The position numbers and the translations under genes are program-made. The notes beneath the pieces are model-generated. The model searched no databases. It saw nothing but the letters and a program-made list of their open reading frames with translations, and was not told where the DNA came from. DNA of 64,000 nucleotides from Segatella copri DSM 18205. Lineage in GTDB: Bacteria; Bacteroidota; Bacteroidia; Bacteroidales; Bacteroidaceae. The stretch spans positions 563,501 through 627,500 of the forward strand of contig NZ_CP102288.1 of the NCBI RefSeq assembly GCF_025151535.1. Direction: 5' to 3'. Positions 32,755 through 41,312 of the stretch are shown piece after piece (positions within the stretch are counted from its first letter, which is position 1; each line of letters opens with the position of its first letter).

Positions 32755-34149
32755 ATGAGACAAAAAATGAGATATTTCCTGCTGCTCGTTGGGCTTCTGC
32801 TCAGTGTCAGCATTAGCGCGCAGACTGTAAAATGGCGCGACATTTACACGGTTAAGAAGAAAGATACTATCTTTGGTATCGCCAACAAATACGGATTGAG
32901 CCTTCCTGAACTGATGGATGCCAATCCGGAGATGAAGCGTGAGGGATACATGTTGCAGAAGGGAGCTACGCTCTTTATTCCATACACCAAAGACCAGAAG
33001 AATCCTAATCAGGTGAACGGTCAGAAGTCGGGGAATGGGGCGACGGTTCAGCAAACTGCTACAGCTCCGGCAACCTCAAAGGCTGCTGTTGCCAGAAATG
33101 CAGTAAAGGTAGGCGTGATGTTACCTTTGCATAATGTTGATGGCGACGGCAAGCGAATGGTGGAGTATTACCGCGGTTTGCTGCTGGCTTGCGAAACCCT
33201 GAAGCAGCAGGGCGCCGATATAGATGTGCATGCCTGGAACGTTCCTATTGATGCTGATATCCGGAATACACTCTTGCAGGAGGGCGCTAACCAATGCGAC
33301 ATCATCTTTGGTCCACTTTATACCAAGCAGGTGGCTCCGCTGACCAACTTCTGCAAGACCTACGGCATCAAAATGGTGATTCCGTTCTCTATCAGCGGAG
33401 ATGATGTAGAAAGAAACAAAGAGATTTTCCAGGTTTATCAGAGCGATGATGCGCTGAATGATGCGACCATCAAGGCATTCCTGAGCCGATTTACCAATGT
33501 GCATCCTATCTTTGTAGACTGCAATGATTCTACTTCGAGAAAGGGCAACTTTACGTTCGGTCTGCGCAAGGAACTGGAACGCAGGAAAATCAATTATAGC
33601 ATCACCAATGTGAATTCAAGTGTCGAGCAGTTTGCCAAGGCTTTCATGCCTTCCAAGCAGAATGTGATCATCCTGAATACGGGACGTTCGCCACAGTTGA
33701 CTCAGGTATTGAACAAGCTCGACGAATTTGATGCGAAGTATCCGGGTGCAGCCATCTCTCTCTTCGGCTATACCGAATGGCTGATGTATGCCAAGTATAA
33801 TCTGGAAAGATTCTATAAGTATGATACTTATATCCCTTCCACCTTCTATTATAACCCGAACTCAGCACAGACCAAGGCGCTTGAGAGCCGTTATGAGCGA
33901 TGGTTCCATCAGCCTATGATGGTGGCACAGCCAAGATTCGCCATCACCGGTTTCGATCACGGAATGTATCTGATTCAGGGCGTCAAGAGATATGGCAAGA
34001 ACTTTACAGGTGAGCGCCAGCAGATGACTTACCAGCCGGTGCAGACTCCACTCCGTTTCGAGAAGACCAGTAGAGGAGGATACAAGAACAAGAGTTTCCA
34101 GTTGATTCACTATACCTTTAATCATCAGATAGAGGCGGTGAAGTACTAG
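32755..34149 (+). CDS. Periplasmic LysM plus periplasmic-binding-protein-fold protein
   Basis: The 464-residue protein has a signal peptide (MRQKMRYFLLL to SISAQ), a LysM domain (about residues 31-76: YTVKKKDTIFGIANKYGLS, NPEM, GATLFIPY), a Ser/Thr/Gln-rich linker and a type I periplasmic-binding fold (about 115-450; VKVGVMLPLHNVDGDGKRM, then DIIFGPLY). LysM would hold it to peptidoglycan. Similar PBP-LysM proteins are conserved in Bacteroidales, but their ligand is unknown. I chose 32755 because the promoter lies too close to the earlier ATG. The PorT-like barrel follows 41 bp downstream and may be co-transcribed. Confidence 0.85.
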   Translation: MRQKMRYFLLLVGLLLSVSISAQTVKWRDIYTVKKKDTIFGIANKYGLSLPELMDANPEMKREGYMLQKGATLFIPYTKDQKNPNQVNGQKSGNGATVQQTATAPATSKAAVARNAVKVGVMLPLHNVDGDGKRMVEYYRGLLLACETLKQQGADIDVHAWNVPIDADIRNTLLQEGANQCDIIFGPLYTKQVAPLTNFCKTYGIKMVIPFSISGDDVERNKEIFQVYQSDDALNDATIKAFLSRFTNVHPIFVDCNDSTSRKGNFTFGLRKELERRKINYSITNVNSSVEQFAKAFMPSKQNVIILNTGRSPQLTQVLNKLDEFDAKYPGAAISLFGYTEWLMYAKYNLERFYKYDTYIPSTFYYNPNSAQTKALESRYERWFHQPMMVAQPRFAITGFDHGMYLIQGVKRYGKNFTGERQQMTYQPVQTPLRFEKTSRGGYKNKSFQLIHYTFNHQIEAVKY

Positions 34150-34190
34150 TTTATAGTTTACAATTTATAGTTTACAATTTATAGTTGATA

Positions 34191-34952
34191 ATGAATAGAA
34201 ATATTGGGCTGCTGATTCTGATGCTCATCTTCGGAATTCCAGTTTCGGCACAGATAGGAGAGCATCGTAATGATTTCGCCATCGGTTTTAATGGGGGCTA
34301 TATGATGAGTAGCGTAGGATTCATACCCGAGGTACAGCAGAAGCAGCACGGCGGACTAACGGGCGGTTTTTCGATGAGATATACCTGTGAGAAATATTTC
34401 AAGACCATCTGCTCTATCTATGCCGAAGTAAACTATGCGCAGGCAGGATGGGAAGAGGATATCCTGGATATGGAGAATAATCCGGTGATTATCACCGAAA
34501 CCCAAGAGGCGATGGCTTACAAGCGTACCATCAACTATATTCAGGTGCCAATCTTTGCGCATCTGGCATGGGGTAGGGAGACAAGAGGACTGAATATCTT
34601 CGTGAATGCCGGTCCGCAGTTTGGCCTCTATCTGAGTGATTCGCAGAAGACCAACTTCTCGGTAGAGCACATGCCGGCAACCGACAATAACCGTGTAAGT
34701 CCGGTGGTGGCTCAGGATACGATGGCAGTCAAGAACAAGCTCGATTATGGTATCGCCCTGGGTCTGGGTGCTGAATACAGTATTCCGAAGGTGGGGCATT
34801 TCCTTGCCGAAGCCCGATACTACTATGGTCTGGGAAATATCTACGGTGCTTCTAAGCGTGATTATTTCGGAAAGAGTAACTACGGACAGATTGTTCTGAA
34901 ACTCTCTTATCTCTTTGATATCACCAGAACGAAGAACGTTAGGAGAAAGTAG
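34191..34952 (+). CDS. PorT-family outer-membrane beta-barrel protein
   Basis: The 253-residue protein has a signal peptide (MNRNIGLLILMLIFGIPVSA, then Q) and alternating amphipathic strands ending in an aromatic residue-rich C-terminal region (LKLSYLF). It matches the OMP_b-brl_2/PorT pattern: GFNGGYMMSS, YIQVPIFAHLAW, NAGPQFGLYLS, YGIALGLGAEY. PorT itself belongs to the type IX secretion apparatus, but many paralogues exist, so I leave the symbol blank. The leader contains two TTTATAGTTTACAA units. Confidence 0.8.
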   Translation: MNRNIGLLILMLIFGIPVSAQIGEHRNDFAIGFNGGYMMSSVGFIPEVQQKQHGGLTGGFSMRYTCEKYFKTICSIYAEVNYAQAGWEEDILDMENNPVIITETQEAMAYKRTINYIQVPIFAHLAWGRETRGLNIFVNAGPQFGLYLSDSQKTNFSVEHMPATDNNRVSPVVAQDTMAVKNKLDYGIALGLGAEYSIPKVGHFLAEARYYYGLGNIYGASKRDYFGKSNYGQIVLKLSYLFDITRTKNVRRK

Positions 34953-35021
34953 TTAATAGTTTACAGTTAATAGTTAAGAGAAAATAGTGATAATGAAATT
35001 ATCATTTATGTTTTAAAGAAA

Positions 35022-35659
35022 ATGAGTACAACAGAAAAAATGCAGATGAAATTGAGCGACTCTAAGTCAGCTCGCTGGACCGCCCTCCTCATCGTGAGTA
35101 TCACGATGATGTTCGGTTACTTTTTTACAGATGTGATGTCTCCACTGGAGCCTCTCTTGACAGCAGCCAAGGGAGCAGAGAATGGTCTCGGACTCGGATG
35201 GAATTCGGATGAATACGGCTTCTTCTCTGGAGCTTACGGATACTTCAATGTGTTCCTCCTGCTCCTCTTCTTCGGTGGTCTTATCCTCGATAAGTTTGGC
35301 ATCCGTTTCACTGGTATCCTCTCTACCGTCCTGATGTTTGGTGGAGCCTTGTTGAAGTGGTATGCTTTAGGTCATGAGTTTGACGGAATGGTTGCTGTAC
35401 CATTCTTCGGTACTTACAGTACGCAGGTAGTGATAGCTGCTCTTGGCTTTGCCATCTATGGTGTAGGATGCGAGATATGCGGTATCACAGTGAGCAAGGT
35501 TATCGTGAAGTGGTTTACGGGCCATGAGTTGGCTCTGGCAATGGGTGTACAGGTAGCTACGGCTCGTTTGGGAACTGCTGCAGCCCTGAGTGCTTCTCTT
35601 CCTTTTGCCAAGGCAATGGGTGGAGTATCTGCTTCTGTTGCTTTGGGCGCTGTATTGCT
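35022..35659 (+). pseudogene. MFS transporter, 5' half, split by an IS982-family element
   Basis: This half encodes about 212 residues: an N-terminus with SARWTALLIVSITMMFGYFF, then about six helices ending ASVALGAVLL, where the insertion breaks the frame. Joining 35659 to 36825, with one copy of the ATTGCT duplication removed, restores an uninterrupted 458-residue 12-helix transporter (ALGAVLLCAGVLVYLV across the join). The substrate is not evident; the sequence recalls MFSD1-like proteins. The truncated frame ends after nine IS-encoded codons. Confidence 0.92.
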
Positions 35660-35718
35660 ACCTCAGTTCGGGATAAGAAATAGTGCCTAAAAAAGTTGGT
35701 AATCTCCGATATTTTTTG

Positions 35719-35726
35719 TATCTTTG
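35719..35726 (+). promoter_or_regulatory. -7 box TATCTTTG inside the IS
   Basis: A perfect consensus box 43 bp upstream of the transposase ATG. Confidence 0.6.
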
Positions 35727-35768
35727 TAGTTGAAATACAATTAGTTACAAACATAAAAAGATATCATT

Positions 35769-36686
35769 ATGGAGATTACCAAGGACAAAGTTACAGAATT
35801 ATTTTGTATTATTGATGAATTTTACAAAGTTTTTGATGCTGAAAATGCAGGAAAATTGCTTTTGAGTGAAGATGGAGTAAAGCGCAGACGACGTAAAGCC
35901 TCTTTATCTGATAGTGAAATCATGACGATTTTGCTGTATTTCCATTTCGGCTCATTCCGAAACTTCAAGCATTATTACCTATTCTTTATTAGAGGAACAT
36001 TGAAGTCATATTTTCCAAATGCAGTGTCTTATAACCGTTTTGTAGAACTTGAAAGTCGCGTATTCTTCCCTCTCATGTTCTTCCTGAATCTCCGTGCTTT
36101 TGGCAGATGTACAGGTATAACCTTTGTTGATTCAACCATGATACCAATATGCCACAATCTCAGGCGTTATGCCAACAAAGTGTTCAAAGGCATTGCCACA
36201 GACGGAAAGGGAACAATGGGATGGTGTCATGGGTTCAAGCTACATCTGGCTTGTAATGATAGAGGTGAGATAATTGCTTTTGTTCTCACTGGTGCAAACG
36301 TTAGCGACAAAGATCCAGCGGTATTCGATGTATTGGCTAAACGTCTGTATGGCAAGCTGTTTGCAGATAAAGGCTATATCTCGCAAAAACTCTTCGATTC
36401 GCTTTTTGAGGAAGGCATCCAGTTGGTTACAGGACTGAGAGTGAACATGAAGAACAAACTAATGCCGTTCTATGACAAGATGATGCTACGCAAAAGATAC
36501 ATCATTGAAACGATTAATGACCTGTTGAAAAATACGGCTCAGATAGTACATTCACGTCACAGGTCTGTTGCGAATTTCATCATAAATATTATTTCTGCAT
36601 TAGGGGCATACTGTTTCTTTGACAACAAGCCCAAGGCACTTACTGGATACGTTATCGAAGATACGAAACAGCTGAGTCTTTTCTAA
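35769..36686 (+). CDS. IS982-family transposase
   Basis: The 305-residue DDE transposase is complete. Candidate catalytic residues are D in ITFVDSTMIPIC, D in FADKGYIS (or in the GANVSDKDP segment) and E in RYIIETINDLLKN. N-terminal RRRKASLSDSEIMTILL is the usual DNA-binding opening of the family. It is the only gene of the element at 35660-36818. Confidence 0.9.
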   Translation: MEITKDKVTELFCIIDEFYKVFDAENAGKLLLSEDGVKRRRRKASLSDSEIMTILLYFHFGSFRNFKHYYLFFIRGTLKSYFPNAVSYNRFVELESRVFFPLMFFLNLRAFGRCTGITFVDSTMIPICHNLRRYANKVFKGIATDGKGTMGWCHGFKLHLACNDRGEIIAFVLTGANVSDKDPAVFDVLAKRLYGKLFADKGYISQKLFDSLFEEGIQLVTGLRVNMKNKLMPFYDKMMLRKRYIIETINDLLKNTAQIVHSRHRSVANFIINIISALGAYCFFDNKPKALTGYVIEDTKQLSLF

Positions 36687-36824
36687 CATTGCATATTTTA
36701 CAGGAGGATTTTGTCTCAGCAACCATCCAAGATATATAGATGGTTGCCAAGCCTCTGTGTCCCTTATATAAAAACATTATAAAGCCTTTAGATAGAGCTC
36801 GTTATCCCGAACTGAGGTATTGCT

Positions 36825-37563
36825 TTGCGCTGGTGTACTGGTTTATCTCGTTTATTGCGTGATGGACAAGAAGGAGGATGCTTCTGTGGCAGCTGTGGCT
36901 ACTGGGCCGGAAGAAGGTTTCAAGTTCTCTGACTTGGGAGGTCTTTTCAAGACAATAGGTTTCTGGTATGTGGCTGTACTCTGTCTGATGTTCTATGCAG
37001 GCGTATTCCCATTCCTGAAGTTTGCTACCAAGCTGATGATTTTCAAGTATGGTGTGGATGCTAATTTGGCAGGTCTGATTCCTGCGATGTTGCCATTCGG
37101 TACCATCTTCCTCACACCGCTCTTCGGTAGTATATACGATAAGTATGGCAAGGGTGCTACGCTGATGATTATCGGCAGTTGCCTCCTGACCTTTGTGCAC
37201 GTCATGTTTGCCCTTCCAATCAACTCATGGGTGCTTGCCATCGTGCTGATGCTCATCCTGGGCATCGCATTTGGACTGGTACCATCAGCCATGTGGCCAT
37301 CTGTGCCAAAGATTATCCCAATGAAACTCTTAGGAACTGCATACGCCCTTATCTTCTACATCCAGAACATCGGACTGGCTCTCATTCCGGTATGGATTGG
37401 TAAGGTAAACCAGGCGAATACCGCAGCCGACGGCACCATCGACTATACCCAGACGATGACTATCTTTGCCGGTTTCGGAGTAATAGCCATCCTCATCGCT
37501 TTCCTCCTCTTGTGGGAAGACAAGAGAAAGGGATATGGATTGCAGAAGCCTAATGTGAAATAA
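36825..37563 (+). pseudogene. MFS transporter, 3' half
   Basis: This half encodes about 246 residues: the central loop MDKKEDASVAAVATGPEEGF, then six helices ending FLLLWEDKRKGYGLQ. It continues the frame of 35022-35659 once the IS and one target duplicate are removed. It retains no mutations other than the insertion, consistent with a recent event. Confidence 0.92.
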
Positions 37564-37685
37564 GTGAAGAGCGAAGAACAAAGAGCAGATTGAGTGAAGA
37601 ATAAAAAACGAAGAGTGTAGAATCCGTTTGCTCTTTGTTCTTCTAAATCTTTGAAAGTATAATTTTTAAAAGAAAGGAAATAACC

Positions 37686-38360
37686 ATGAATGCGACACCT
37701 GAATCATTGATTAAGGACTATGCTGACCCGATAGAGCTGCAGGAGATTGACAAGTTTGTATGTTCAGAGATGGGCAGACAGATACACCGGTATATCAAGG
37801 GTATGTCGGGTACCAAGCAAGCTATGTTGAAATTTGAGGAAAGGCTAGCCAGCCTCTCTGTACCAGAGAAGGAGAAGGCGATAGCCAAGTATATTGATCT
37901 GAACAGAAAAGCATTGGATGGTCTTGACTTGAAGATGATTCTGGTCCGTTCGGTAGCCAACTATTGTGACACCTTCCAGTATATGCTGGATTTTGTCAAC
38001 GATAAGCGCAAGATGTTTTTCTATTACCAGCGCATCAAGGCGAAATACATTCAGTATCATGAAGTATTTGAGCAGGATGGAAAGTTCGGTATGAAAGATC
38101 ATCAAGGCAACATCTTACTCTCGCCAACTTATGATTTCTTGCGCACCTGCTACATTTATAATGATGACTTGAGCATCATGCCGGTAATAGCTGAGAAGAA
38201 TGGCAAGATGGGACTGGTAATGCCGGATGGTAACGATACGGTAGTGGCGGATTTCCTTTACGACGAAATTTGCTTGCGTGATGAATATCCTTACTTCGAA
38301 GCATCCCGTGAAGGTATCAGTGGCTTGATTGATAAGTTTGGAAACTTTGTTAATAGTTAA
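37686..38360 (+). CDS. WG-repeat-like protein
   Basis: The 224-residue soluble protein has a helical N-terminal half (about 1-125) and a C-terminal half with three WG-like repeats: FEQDGKFGMKDHQGNILLSP, AEKNGKMGLVMPDG and SREGISGLIDKFGNFV. WG repeats occur in beta-rich proteins of unclear role. No signal peptide is present. It follows the split MFS gene by 122 bp, and a terminator ends the transcript at 38387-38430. Confidence 0.65.
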   Translation: MNATPESLIKDYADPIELQEIDKFVCSEMGRQIHRYIKGMSGTKQAMLKFEERLASLSVPEKEKAIAKYIDLNRKALDGLDLKMILVRSVANYCDTFQYMLDFVNDKRKMFFYYQRIKAKYIQYHEVFEQDGKFGMKDHQGNILLSPTYDFLRTCYIYNDDLSIMPVIAEKNGKMGLVMPDGNDTVVADFLYDEICLRDEYPYFEASREGISGLIDKFGNFVNS

Positions 38361-38386
38361 CAGTTAACAGTTTATAGTTAATAGAG

Positions 38387-38430
38387 AAAGGGCAATCAGA
38401 TTGGGATGAACCAACTGATTGCCCCTTTTT
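38387..38430 (+). terminator. Intrinsic terminator
   Basis: GGGCAATCAG (38390-38399) pairs with CTGATTGCCC (38415-38424), followed by five T. Confidence 0.88.
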
Positions 38431-38541
38431 ACTTTCGTTGCTATGAGCAACTTGGTTTTATCTATTTTTCTCTCGTCTTCAAACCCTAGTGAAGAAAAGC
38501 AAAAGAATTCTTCACTCTTCGTTCTTCACTCTTCACTTAAC

Positions 38542-39417
38542 TTATCCCAAGTACTTCATCAGGATTTTGATCTTACCGCTATCACGGAGCTTGATGATAC
38601 TCTTTTCGCGAATTTGGCGAACACGCTCACGGGTAAGGTTGAACTCGCTACCGATTTCCTCCAAACCCTTCTCGTGGCAACCGATACCATAGCAGTAGCA
38701 CAGAATCTTACGCTCACGGTCTTTCAATACAGAGTTGAGAACTCTGTCAAGCTCGCTCGCCATAGACTCGAAGTCAACACCCTTGTCGGTACGGCTGTCA
38801 TCACCCGAAGCCATCACGTCGACCATCGCATTGTCATCATCATCGCTACCGAATGGAGCATCGATACTCATGTGGTGATTATCTGCCTTGATAGTCTGGT
38901 CGATTTTGCTTTCTTCCATCTTTGTGATTTGAGCGAGCTCAGCAACAGAAGGTTTGCGCTGGTTCTCCTGCTCAAACTTACTGATTTCTGCACTAATCTT
39001 ACTCAATGCACCTACCTGGTTCAAAGGCAGGCGAACGATACGGCTCTGCTCGGCAATAGCCTGCAGGATACTCTGACGAATCCACCATACGGCGTATGAG
39101 ATAAACTTAAAGCCGCGGGTCTCGTCAAACTTTTCAGCAGCCTTTACCAAACCGATGTTACCCTCGTCGATGAGGTCGGTCAGAGAAAGACCCTGGTGCT
39201 GATATTGCTTAGCAACAGATACAACGAATCGAAGGTTTGCTTTTACCAATTTCTCTTTGGCACGTTCTCCCTCACGACCGCCTTTGCGAATCTTCTGGGC
39301 AAGTTCGATTTCTTCATCGATAGAGACCATAGGCTCTCTACCAATCTCCACCAAGTACTTGTCGAGTGCTTCACTGGAACGGTTGGTTATACTCTTACTA
39401 ATCTTAAGTTGTCTCAT
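38542..39417 (-). CDS. rpoD: Primary RNA polymerase sigma factor
   Basis: The 291-residue protein is the short Bacteroidota housekeeping sigma, which lacks the long region 1.1. Region 1.2 ([18 protein letters not shown]) leads to region 2 ([45 protein letters not shown]), region 3 (QKPS-like [12 protein letters not shown]) and region 4 ([28 protein letters not shown]). It should read the TAnnTTTG promoters listed throughout this window. Its leader starts with a strong hairpin overlapping the predicted start site. Confidence 0.96.
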   Translation of the reverse strand: MRQLKISKSITNRSSEALDKYLVEIGREPMVSIDEEIELAQKIRKGGREGERAKEKLVKANLRFVVSVAKQYQHQGLSLTDLIDEGNIGLVKAAEKFDETRGFKFISYAVWWIRQSILQAIAEQSRIVRLPLNQVGALSKISAEISKFEQENQRKPSVAELAQITKMEESKIDQTIKADNHHMSIDAPFGSDDDDNAMVDVMASGDDSRTDKGVDFESMASELDRVLNSVLKDRERKILCYCYGIGCHEKGLEEIGSEFNLTRERVRQIREKSIIKLRDSGKIKILMKYLG

Positions 39418-39468
39418 AAATATCCTTTTACCTTTCTATTTAGAATTTTTTGAAGTATTTTTGTGTAT

Positions 39469-39493
39469 CCCGAAACCTCCTCTTGGTTTCGGG
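39469..39493 (-). promoter_or_regulatory. Hairpin at the 5' end of the rpoD transcript
   Basis: CCCGAAACC (39469-39477) pairs with GGTTTCGGG (39485-39493) around a 7-nt loop, next to the -7 box at 39497. It could stabilise the mRNA or act as an operator. Confidence 0.65.
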
Positions 39494-39496
39494 GTG

Positions 39497-39504
39497 CAAA
39501 GGTA
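39497..39504 (-). promoter_or_regulatory. -7 box TACCTTTG of rpoD
   Basis: A perfect TAnnTTTG match giving a leader of about 70 nt. Confidence 0.7.
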
Positions 39505-39653
39505 CGAAAAAAAATGCAATTACGTTGTAATATAAACGGATTTTTTTATTCTGATTTGTCTGTTTTTTAGAATTTTAGCCGGTTCCTAGTAGAAAAATGC
39601 TATGTGAAGTGCGCTTTTTGGTACAATAAGTTTGAAATATGGAATAATTTATG

Positions 39654-39661
39654 TATCTTTG
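39654..39661 (+). promoter_or_regulatory. -7 box TATCTTTG of the POT transporter
   Basis: The -33 element TTTG lies at 39631-39634, a 19-bp spacer, and the leader is about 52 nt. Confidence 0.75.
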
Positions 39662-39719
39662 CACAAAAATTGCGAGAAAAGAATGACTAAATAATAAAAT
39701 TACAACAAAACAAAAAATT

Positions 39720-41246
39720 ATGTTTGAGAATCAACCAAAAGGTCTGTGGGCCTTAGCTTTGGCAAACACGGGTGAGCGTTTCGGCTATTACACCATGCTT
39801 GCTGTGTTCTTGCTTTATTTGCAGGCCAACTTCGGTTTTGAAACCGGATTGGCAAGTACTATTTACTCTACATTCCTGATGATGGTTTATTTCCTTCCTA
39901 TCATCGGAGGTATCGCAGCCGACAAGTTTGGCTTTGGACGTATGGTTACCACAGGTATCTTCATCATGTTCATCGGCTATCTTGTTCTCTCACTTCCTCT
40001 TGGCAAGGAAACCGTTGCCGTTGCTGCTATGGGTATTTCACTTATTCTCATCGCTTTGGGAACCGGTCTGTTCAAGGGTAATCTGCAGGTGATGGTAGGT
40101 CGTCTCTATGATGAGCCACAGTATGCCAGCAAACGTGATTCCGGTTTCTCACTCTTCTATATGGCTATCAACATCGGTGCTATGTTTGCTCCTACTGCTG
40201 CCATCAAGATTATGAAGTGGGCGCAGGAGAGCCTGAGCGTGTCGGTGGAAGATTCATACCACTTCGCTTTCGCCGTGGCTTGTGCTTCGCTGATTTTCAG
40301 TATCGCTATCTACTATGCCTTCAGCTTTACATACAAGCATGTTCTTGCTTCTGAGACCAAGAGTAAGGATGATAAGACTTCTGCCAAGGAGACAAAAGAA
40401 CTTTCTAAGGCTGAGACCAAGGAACGCATCATCTGCCTCTGTCTCGTATTCGCTGTGGTTATCTTCTTCTGGATGGCTTTCCATCAGAACGGTAATACAT
40501 TGACACTCTTTGCACGCGATTATACACAGAAGACTTCAGAGGGTCTGCAGTCAATGGCGTTCGATGTTACCAACCTCGTAGCCTGCATCTTCGTGGTTTA
40601 CGGTTGTTTCGGTCTGGCACAGAGCAAGACTGGCAAGGGTAAGGGCATCTCTCTTGGTGTTATTGTTGCTGCCATCGCTTTCCTCTTCTACAAGTACAGC
40701 AACCTTGAAGGTGCCGTAGATGTTGAGGCTCCTATCTTCCAGCAGTTCAACCCATGTTATGTAGTGGCATTGACACCAGTGAGCGTTGCTTTGTTCTCAT
40801 GGCTCCACAAGATTGGCAAGGAGCCTACATCGCCAGAGAAGATTGGTTTGGGTATGCTCGTTGCTGCTCTCGGTTTTGTATGGATGGCTGTAGGTTCTAT
40901 GGGACTGGAGCTTCCTTTGACACAGGGCAATTCTGCTACAGAGGGTACACGTGTAAGTGCTAACCTCCTCATCTCTACATACCTCATCCTTACATTCGCA
41001 GAGCTTCTGCTTTCTCCAATCGGTATTTCATTTGTATCGAAGGTAGCTCCTCCAAAGTATGCTGGTTTGATGATGGGTCTCTGGTTTGGTGCAACAGCCA
41101 TCGGTAACCAGTTGGTTATGATTCCTGGCATCATGTGGGGGCAGAACTTCAACCTCGTTGCCATCTGGGGTGTTCTCGCAGGTATCTGCCTGGTTTCAGC
41201 TCTCTTCATCTTCTCTATCATCAAGAAGTTGAACCGCGTAAGCTAA
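39720..41246 (+). CDS. POT/PTR2-family proton-dependent oligopeptide transporter
   Basis: The 508-residue inner-membrane protein has the POT signatures: NTGERFGYYTMLAVFLLYL (ExxERFxYY type), GGIAADKFGFGR, GTGLFKGNLQVMVGRLY and FSLFYMAINIGAMFAP, then FAELLLSPIGISFVSKVAP. It imports di- and tripeptides with protons. A charged cytoplasmic linker (SETKSKDDKTSAKETKELSK, about residues 211-230) divides the two bundles. It converges on a DPP5-like dipeptidyl peptidase gene, whose products are its likely substrates. Confidence 0.93.
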   Translation: MFENQPKGLWALALANTGERFGYYTMLAVFLLYLQANFGFETGLASTIYSTFLMMVYFLPIIGGIAADKFGFGRMVTTGIFIMFIGYLVLSLPLGKETVAVAAMGISLILIALGTGLFKGNLQVMVGRLYDEPQYASKRDSGFSLFYMAINIGAMFAPTAAIKIMKWAQESLSVSVEDSYHFAFAVACASLIFSIAIYYAFSFTYKHVLASETKSKDDKTSAKETKELSKAETKERIICLCLVFAVVIFFWMAFHQNGNTLTLFARDYTQKTSEGLQSMAFDVTNLVACIFVVYGCFGLAQSKTGKGKGISLGVIVAAIAFLFYKYSNLEGAVDVEAPIFQQFNPCYVVALTPVSVALFSWLHKIGKEPTSPEKIGLGMLVAALGFVWMAVGSMGLELPLTQGNSATEGTRVSANLLISTYLILTFAELLLSPIGISFVSKVAPPKYAGLMMGLWFGATAIGNQLVMIPGIMWGQNFNLVAIWGVLAGICLVSALFIFSIIKKLNRVS

Positions 41247-41259
41247 ATCTTAGAATTAT

Positions 41260-41312
41260 AACATATAAAAAAGGCTTGCTTCATTTTTCGAAGCAAGCCT
41301 TTTTTATATGTT
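41260..41312. terminator. Bidirectional terminator
   Basis: A near-perfect 23-bp stem, with GGCTTGCTTC and GAAGCAAGCC at the top and A/T runs below, serves both convergent genes. Confidence 0.9.

Larger units (their letters stand above)
35660..36818 (+). mobile_element. IS982-family insertion sequence
   Basis: The 1159-bp element is bounded by the 17-bp perfect inverted repeats ACCTCAGTTCGGGATAA (35660-35676) and its complement (36802-36818). The 6-bp target duplication ATTGCT occurs at 35654-35659 and 36819-36824. It carries one transposase and its own TATCTTTG promoter. Intact ends and open transposase suggest a recent, possibly active insertion. Confidence 0.95.
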
